A stretch of 64,000 nucleotides of DNA from positions 27,272,001 to 27,336,000 of the forward strand of contig CM065387.1 of NCBI GenBank assembly GCA_033060915.1. Direction: 5' to 3'. The notes beneath the pieces are model-generated. The model ran no database searches. It was not told where the DNA came from and worked only from the letters and a program-made list of their open reading frames with translations. This stretch comes from Euryodendron excelsum. Taxonomy: Eukaryota; Streptophyta; Magnoliopsida; Ericales; Pentaphylacaceae. This document shows, piece by piece, positions 58,052-64,000 of the stretch (its first letter is position 1; every line of letters begins with the position of its first letter). A program made the translations under genes and the position numbers.

Positions 58052-58253
58052 AGTAGGACATGCAAAATAAGTCTGACATCTAATTCCATGTGCATTTATA
58101 AAAAATAAAAAAAAAGTATAATATGTATAAATAAACTGTTTTTGTACAAAAACTAATTCTGTGTTTTTCTCTTTCTCTCAAATAAGAAACTGGGAACAGG
58201 GTAAAATGCAAAATGGAGCTAAGGCCACCCCTCCGACATCTCCAGCACCGGCA

Positions 58254-61237
58254 TGTCGCGCCCAGATTTTTTGCACTTGAGGAATACACACACAAGTGGG
58301 AAAAACACTGTACTCTCTCATTAGAACTCATCCTCCTAGAAGAATGAATGTGACTAGGTTTGAATTAAAAATAGATTTGAATAAAGGGCTTTTGGAAAAC
58401 ATTTGGAGTCACCATCTAACTTGATTAAGGTGAGTTAGGTCACCTAAAAACTAAGCATAATCCGAAGGCTACACTTAGGGTTTTTGAAAATAATTTTTAA
58501 AAATACCACCTCTAGAGAGGGTTTTTAAGAAAATAGGTTGTTTGGCAACCTTTGAAAAACTTTTAAGCCCTTTTTGAAAATAAACTCTATTTTGGTCTTT
58601 GAAAACAGTGATTCTAGGTTCGGAGGTTGGTTATGTGTAGGGAAGACGCACTAAGCCATCACCCTACCCCACCCTTGCAGTACCTACATGTCTATTTACC
58701 CTAAATTCACCTATGAAAGTCTTCAACTAACAAAATGTCCAATCCTATTCACTTTAGAAAATAATTTTGAAAAGAATGATGCATAATATGCAATTGCAAG
58801 AAAAGAAAGTTGGAAAATAGATTTGGAAAGAAATTGATTTGGAATAAAAAGAAATTTGGAAAAAGATAGATTTGAAATTATAAAGTTTTAGAAATTGGAA
58901 ATAGAGATTTGGAAATAGAAATTTGGAATTGGAAGTTTGAAATAGATTATGGAATTGGAGATTTGAAAAAGGTTGTGAAATTGGAGATTTGAAAGAAGTT
59001 GTGAAATTGGAGATTTGAAAGAAGTTGTGGAATTGGGGACTTGAAAAAGGTGGTGACCGCACCAATGAGGGTTGCCTATGTGTCCTTTTTGAGGAATCAT
59101 GTCAGTCGTAGTTCGGACAAGAGTTCAATAGAAAATAGAAGGTTTGATTGGAAAAAGAAATTGAATTGGAATTTGGATTTAATTTGAATTTAGAATAGAC
59201 GATTGGAATTTGAAATGGAAGAATAGAGAGCTTAGACCTAGGAAGGTAAGATTTAGAAAGGACTCGAGATTAAGAAAGACTTCACTCGAATGTTGAACTG
59301 CAAGATCGAAGAAAGATTGGATTTAGGAAGGGTTCGAATTAGGAAAGCTCCGATTTAGGAAAGTTTCAAAATAGGAAAGTGTCATTTTAGGAAAGTGTTA
59401 TTTTTGGAAAGTTTCATTTTAGGAAATTTTTAATTTAGGAATGTATTGGATTAAGAAAGCTTTGAAATAAGAAACATTTCATTTTAAGAAAGTTTTAAAA
59501 TTGGAAAGATTTCATTTTAAGAAAGTTTCGAAATTGAAAAGTGTTGAACTTGGAATGTTTTGAAATAAGGAAGTTTTGAAAGTTAGAAAGTTTAGAATTT
59601 AGAAAGTTTCGAATTTAGAAAGTTTTAGATTTGGAAAGATTTGAAGTTTAGGGAAGTTTAGAATTTTAGAAAGATTCAAAGTTTGAGTTTTAGAAATTAT
59701 TGAAATTAGGAAAGGTTTTGATTTAAGAAAGGTTTGAAAATTTAGATTTGGAAAGTTAAGATTTGGAAAGGGATGGAATTAAGAAAGGTTTGAAAGCTTA
59801 AAGTTTAGGGAAAGATTTAAAAGTTTAAGTTTAGGAAACTTAAGGTTTAGGAAAGCACTAGATTAGGAAGGAGTTGAATTAGGAAAAATTTGGGTTTGGA
59901 AGGAATGAGATTCCTATTTCCTAAAACAAGGGATTAGATTTTGTTTCTAAAAAAAGATGTTTTGATTTTGTTTTCAAAAACGGAGAATTAGATTTAGTTT
60001 CCTAAAGGGGAGATTGGGTTTGGTTTCCTAAAGGGAATATTGGATTTGGCATGGATTTGGAAAGATGGAGTTTTGGAAATTCTAGTTTTAGGAAGACTAT
60101 AGTTTTGATGTAGAAAAGGGATTTTGGAAATATATATAGTTTTGATATAGGAAATAAGAGGTTTTGAAAACCTAGGTTTGGAAACCAAAATAAGGGATTG
60201 GAAATCATGTTTTTGGAAAGGAAAATTAGGGTCACCTAATTGTAGGTTCTAGGGTTTGACTTGGGCACCAAGAAAAGGGATTTTTGGAAAGTGAGTTTTT
60301 AGAAAGAGATATTTTTTAAAGGAAATCCTAGAGAGGAGTTTCTAGAAAGAAGATTTTGGAAGGAGCTTTTAGAGAGGAGTTTTTAGAAAGTGAATTTGAG
60401 AAGAGTTTTAGAAAGAAGACTTTGGAAGAAGCTTTTAGAAAAGAGTTTTTAGGAAAGAGATTTAGGGAGAGAGTTTTCTAAGAAGGAAACCTAGGGAGTG
60501 TTTTTAGGAAAGGAATTTTGAAGAGAGTGTTTTGGAAAGGAGTTGAAAAAGAGTTTTTGAAAAATAGATTTTTGGAGGGAGCTTTTGAAAATAATTTTGG
60601 AAAAGAGATTGGAGAGAGTTTTTTAGAAAGTATGTTGAAAGTGAGGTTTTTAGAAGGAGAGATTTGAAAAGAGAGTTTTTAGAAAGTATACAAAATATCT
60701 CACTTTCCTAAAGCAGTTCTAACCATAAGAAGGTTAAAACCACTTTAAGATAATGTTTCGAAAACAACAATGTTTTGAAAATATGGACCATATTGGTCAC
60801 TTTAAATGTAACACTTTCCTAAAGCAACCTTAGCCATGGAAAGGCTAGAATCACATTAGGATTGTGATTTTGAAAACAAGTTTTGAAAAAGAAGATTTTG
60901 ATGCAATTTTGAAAACGTTGTTAATGCAAGCTTTGAAAACGAATTTGAAAATAAATTTTGAAAGAATGCAAGATCATGATATGCACAATGCAAAGAGGGT
61001 CGTGAACATACAAGGTTAAAGGCTTCACCACATAATCAAGGGCGCCGAACTCACGTGGTCTCCGGTTAGACTAAAAGAAAGCCCCCGACACGGTGACTCT
61101 CCAATAGCCTAATCCTACACATGGACTAGGAATTCCCTTATTTCAATCATGCAAATAGGGGGGGAAGAAGATGGGGGATGAAAATAGAAGAAAACCCAAG
61201 TGGGTTAGCAAAGAGAAGAGAGGGGGGAAGATGCGGC
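58254..61237 (-). repeat. M3 LTR fragment (interrupted by P3)
   Basis: Starts TGTCGCGCCCAG at 58254 and follows the subfamily B LTR until GGGGAAGATGCG (61235). There P3 begins, after two extra bases. There is no primer site to its left, so it is either a solo LTR or the 3' LTR of a minus element. It keeps a good twin-hairpin copy at 60701-60755. The remaining ~1.9 kb is not seen before the window ends. Confidence 0.82.
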
Positions 61238-64000
61238 TGTAAGCACCCCATTTTTTACCGCTCGGCAGTCTACACTCCGTCCAAACTTGTTTTCAAGTCA
61301 TAGTGGGCATATTCTAATCGAAACCAATCCTCTAGGTCCAAATTCCGTCTTTCCATCGCTTCACGGGCCTATCAGGCCCAAATAGAGGCAAAATGACCAA
61401 AATGCCCTTAGGGGCATTGTCCTTTCTTATTCCAATTCCAATCCCTCTCTCGAGACAGTTTATTCCTCGAGACGATCCGAGTAGCAAAACTACTCACAAA
61501 ACCGTTAGAGTGGCGGAAACACTCACAAAACCGTTAGAGTAGCGGAAGTACTCACAAAACCGTTAGATTGGCGGAAACACTCACAATCCAGGCACGTCTC
61601 TTCGGAGACGATAAGACCCCTTTCCAATCCCACTCTCGAGACAGTTTATTCCTCAAGACGGTTTCAATCCAGGCACGTCTCTTCGGAGACGGTAAGACCC
61701 CTTTCCAATCCCACTCTCGAGGCAATTTATTCCTCGAGATGATTTCAATCCAGGCACGTCTCTTCGGAGACGGTAAGACCCCTTTCCAATCCCACTCTCG
61801 AGACAGTTTATTCCTTGAGATGGTTTCAATCCAGGCACGTCTCTCCGGAGACGGTAAGACCCCTTCCAATCCCACTCTCGAGACAGTTTATTCCTCGAGA
61901 TGGTTTCAAGCTAGGCACGTCTCTTCGGAGACGGTAAGACCCCTTTCCAATCCCACTCTCGAGACAGTTTATTCCTCGAGACGATTTCAATCCAGGCACG
62001 TCTCTTCGGAGACGATAAGACCCCTTTCCAGTCCCACTCTCGAGACAGTTTATTCCTCGAGACCGTCCGAGTAGCAAAACTACTCACAAAACCGTTAGAG
62101 TAGCGGAAATACTCACAGAACCGTTAGAGTAGCGGAAATACTCACACACCCGTTAGAGTAGCGAAAATACTCACAGAACTGTTAGAGTAGTGGAAATACT
62201 TACACACCCGTTAGAGTAGCGGAAATACTCAACCCCGTCCGAGTAGCGAAAATACTCACAAATCATCAACCCCGGCCGAGTAGCGGAAATACTCAACCCC
62301 GTCCGAGTAGCGGAAATACTCACAAATCATCAACCCCGTCCGAGTAGCAAAAATACTCACACTGTTAGAGTGGTGGAGACACTCAAAACCTAGGTCAACA
62401 CCCATGTCTGTTAGCTCACTTCGGTGAAAAATAACCAGACTACCTTTAGGACCTTTTCTGAGACTTTCCAGTCAAGATGACCATTTTGGCCCTAAGCATC
62501 CGAATGCCCCGGGAACCACACCGGCTCTGGGTATCAAACCGATAACCCCCTGAGACTACTTTTTATAGTGTTCTCAACCTTCCTTTACCTTTTCGGACCA
62601 TTTCGAGTCAATTCCGGCAAATTCGGTACAAAATGACCGTTTTGCCTCTGGTGGGCCGGTCTCCTTTTCCAACCACGCCGGCTCTGGGAATCAAACCAGA
62701 AACCTCTGGGAACATTCTAAATAATGTTTCCAGATCCCAAGTCTTTTTCCGGGACAATCCGAGTCTGTCCCGGCAGTTTTCCGATCCGATTGACCGTTTT
62801 GCCCCTAAAGGCCCGGTCAACCTTTCCGACCCACCTTATCCTCACTTTCCAAGTCAAATACTTCCAGGACACTATTTTAAGTGTTCCTGCTCCTTTCCGG
62901 CCTTCCGCGTCATTCCCGGCTCCTTCAAATCATTCCCGGACTTTCCGGAGTCACTCCTAGTGAAGCCAGGCTAAAAATTGCATAGTAGTCACTAGTACAG
63001 GCGCCCAAATCTAATCAAAGATACGTTGCTTACAGACCTTAAATCTTTCCTAATTGGCTAGCGCCACTAGTAGTGGCGCCAAGCCAAAAAATGGCTTGGC
63101 GCCACTCCTAGTGGCACCAGTGTCAAATTTGCCCTGGCGCCATTGCAACAGGTGCCAGGTTTGTCCTCCTTCTATAAATACAGAGCCTCATTCAACGTGA
63201 AAAGGGTCTGCAAAATTAACCTAAGAATCCTATATTTCGATATACAGAGCTCGAGCACCTCTTAAACCCTAGTTTCCTTAGGTTCTCCAAACTCTAGCCA
63301 CCCTACACAAACCCTAGCCTCCTGTACACTTATACACTCCCCCATACACTCATACACTAGCCTTCAACCATCCTTTGAAGACTTGAAGGGCTGCCATCTA
63401 AAGCTTGAAGACAATCGTTGAAGGTTGAGGAAGAAGATCAAGACAAAGACCGAAGATTGAAGACCGCACGGCGCGTAAATAACAAGATACAAGGTGGCTC
63501 CCTATTTAAATTTCCGCACTTCCCCCATCTCTCTTCTCTCTCCAACCCACTTGGGTTTTCTCTATTTTAATCCCCCATCTCTTTCCCCCCCTTTCTTTGC
63601 ATGCTTGAAACAAGGGGATTCCCGGTCCATGTGTAGGATTGGACTATTGGAGGGTCACCGTGTCGGGGGCTTTCTTCTAGTCTAGCCAAAGACCACATGG
63701 GTCCGGCCCCCTTGATTATGTGATGAAGCCTTAACCTTGTATGTTCACGACCCCAAATTGCATTGTGCATATCATAATCTTGTATCTTCCAAAAATCGTT
63801 TTCAAAGTTGTTTTTCAAAGCGTTTTCAAACTTGTTTTCAAAATTGCATCAAAATCTCTTTTTCAAAAACTTGTTTTCAAAACCACGATTCTAGGGTGAT
63901 TCTAGCATTTCCATGACTAGGGTTACTTTAGGAAAGTGTTACATTAAAAGTGACCTTTTTGGTCTATATTTTCAAATCTTATTGTTTTCCAAAACCACTT
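61238..64000 (+). repeat. P3 LTR, partial (runs off window)
   Basis: Subfamily A LTR starting TGTAAGCACCCC. It holds the hairpin array 61479-62384 with an expanded 81-bp minisatellite, ~155-bp modules from 62476, the conserved block (62977-63012), a perfect 15-bp promoter dyad (63072-63086 with 63092-63106), the TATA box (63173-63180) and teloboxes. The window ends in the leader before the second twin hairpin is complete. Confidence 0.88.
61588..62075 (+). repeat. 81-bp minisatellite, six units, in P3
   Basis: Units begin GGCACGTCTC at 61591, 61672, 61753, 61834, 61914 and 61995; one unit is 80 bp. Each carries a CGTCTC-TTCG-GAGACG-type hairpin and a TCTCGAG...CTCGAGA-type dyad, with small unit-to-unit changes. 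Because 81 is divisible by three, long open frames (168 codons on the plus strand, others on the minus) appear by chance. They are not supported as genes. Confidence 0.9.

Larger units (their letters stand above)
56006..58253 (+). mobile_element. P2 internal fragment (plus-oriented relative)
   Basis: This is the reverse-complement counterpart of the M2 central and 3' internal sequence, so it belongs to a plus-oriented element interrupted on the left by M2 and on the right by M3. It carries the undisturbed version of the S1 insertion site (57566-57570), a duplicated GCCTACRTTACGG module (57343 and 57569), a short tandem repeat (56912-57029) and an (AT)11 run. A 103-codon minus-strand frame (56312-56001) is noted in the findings. 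No confident gene. Confidence 0.65.

Noticed and set aside
61568..62074. 168-codon open frame with 27-residue repeats
   Set aside because: The 81-bp minisatellite is a multiple of three, so all frames stay open together. Other LTR copies lack the repeat number and show frame changes, and there is no start context or homology.

Overview
The window is plant nuclear repeat DNA. It is built almost entirely from one family of very large LTR retrotransposons, with LTRs of about 4.2-5.3 kb, inserted into one another. No cellular housekeeping gene, rRNA, tRNA or CRISPR array was recognised. A flowering plant is indicated by three things: Ty3/gypsy Tat/Ogre-type gag remnants, a primer-binding site of consensus TGGCGACTCCACTGGGGAC, and a plant mobile domain (PMD) gene. 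The species cannot be named from the sequence. All LTRs begin TGTAAGCACCCC and end near GCGCGACA, read in element orientation.

Layout (P = plus strand, M = minus strand, S = solo LTR). M1 is the minus element occupying <1-4037 and 21831-36198. P1 (4038-21825) is a complete plus element inserted in the left (3') LTR of M1, with target duplication gcagg/gtagg. M1 itself sits inside the internal region of M2, whose pieces are 36199-38123, 42631-44413 and 49724-51761, with its 5' LTR at 51762-56005. Two solo LTRs interrupt M2: S1 (38124-42630, minus, perfect GCCAG duplication) and S2 (44414-49723, plus, GTGAG/GTGAC). M2 in turn interrupts the plus-oriented internal region of P2 (56006-58253). P2 is also interrupted by a minus LTR, M3 (58254-61237), which is interrupted by a plus LTR, P3 (61238 to beyond the window end).

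P1 and M1 are non-autonomous. Each has two LTRs, a primer-binding site, a leader, a decayed gag, about 2 kb of non-coding sequence and a polypurine tract, but no recognisable reverse transcriptase, RNase H or integrase. Each also carries, antisense to gag and just inside the 3' LTR, a decayed PMD gene. That gene keeps an 88-bp intron and probably a second, 5'-UTR intron. Reverse transcriptase and integrase would have to come from related autonomous elements.

The least ordinary content is in the LTRs. They hold dense arrays of short perfect hairpins, such as GAGTA/TACTC, GAGTG/CACTC, CGTCTC-TTCG-GAGACG and a 24-bp twin hairpin. Stem sequences change in a paired way between copies and between two LTR subfamilies. 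A hairpin next to the polypurine tract also covaries between P1 and M1. Promoter-proximal palindromes, a telobox cluster and a near-invariant 33-bp block flank the LTR TATA box. These are the main candidates for an undescribed cis-acting RNA or DNA structure system.
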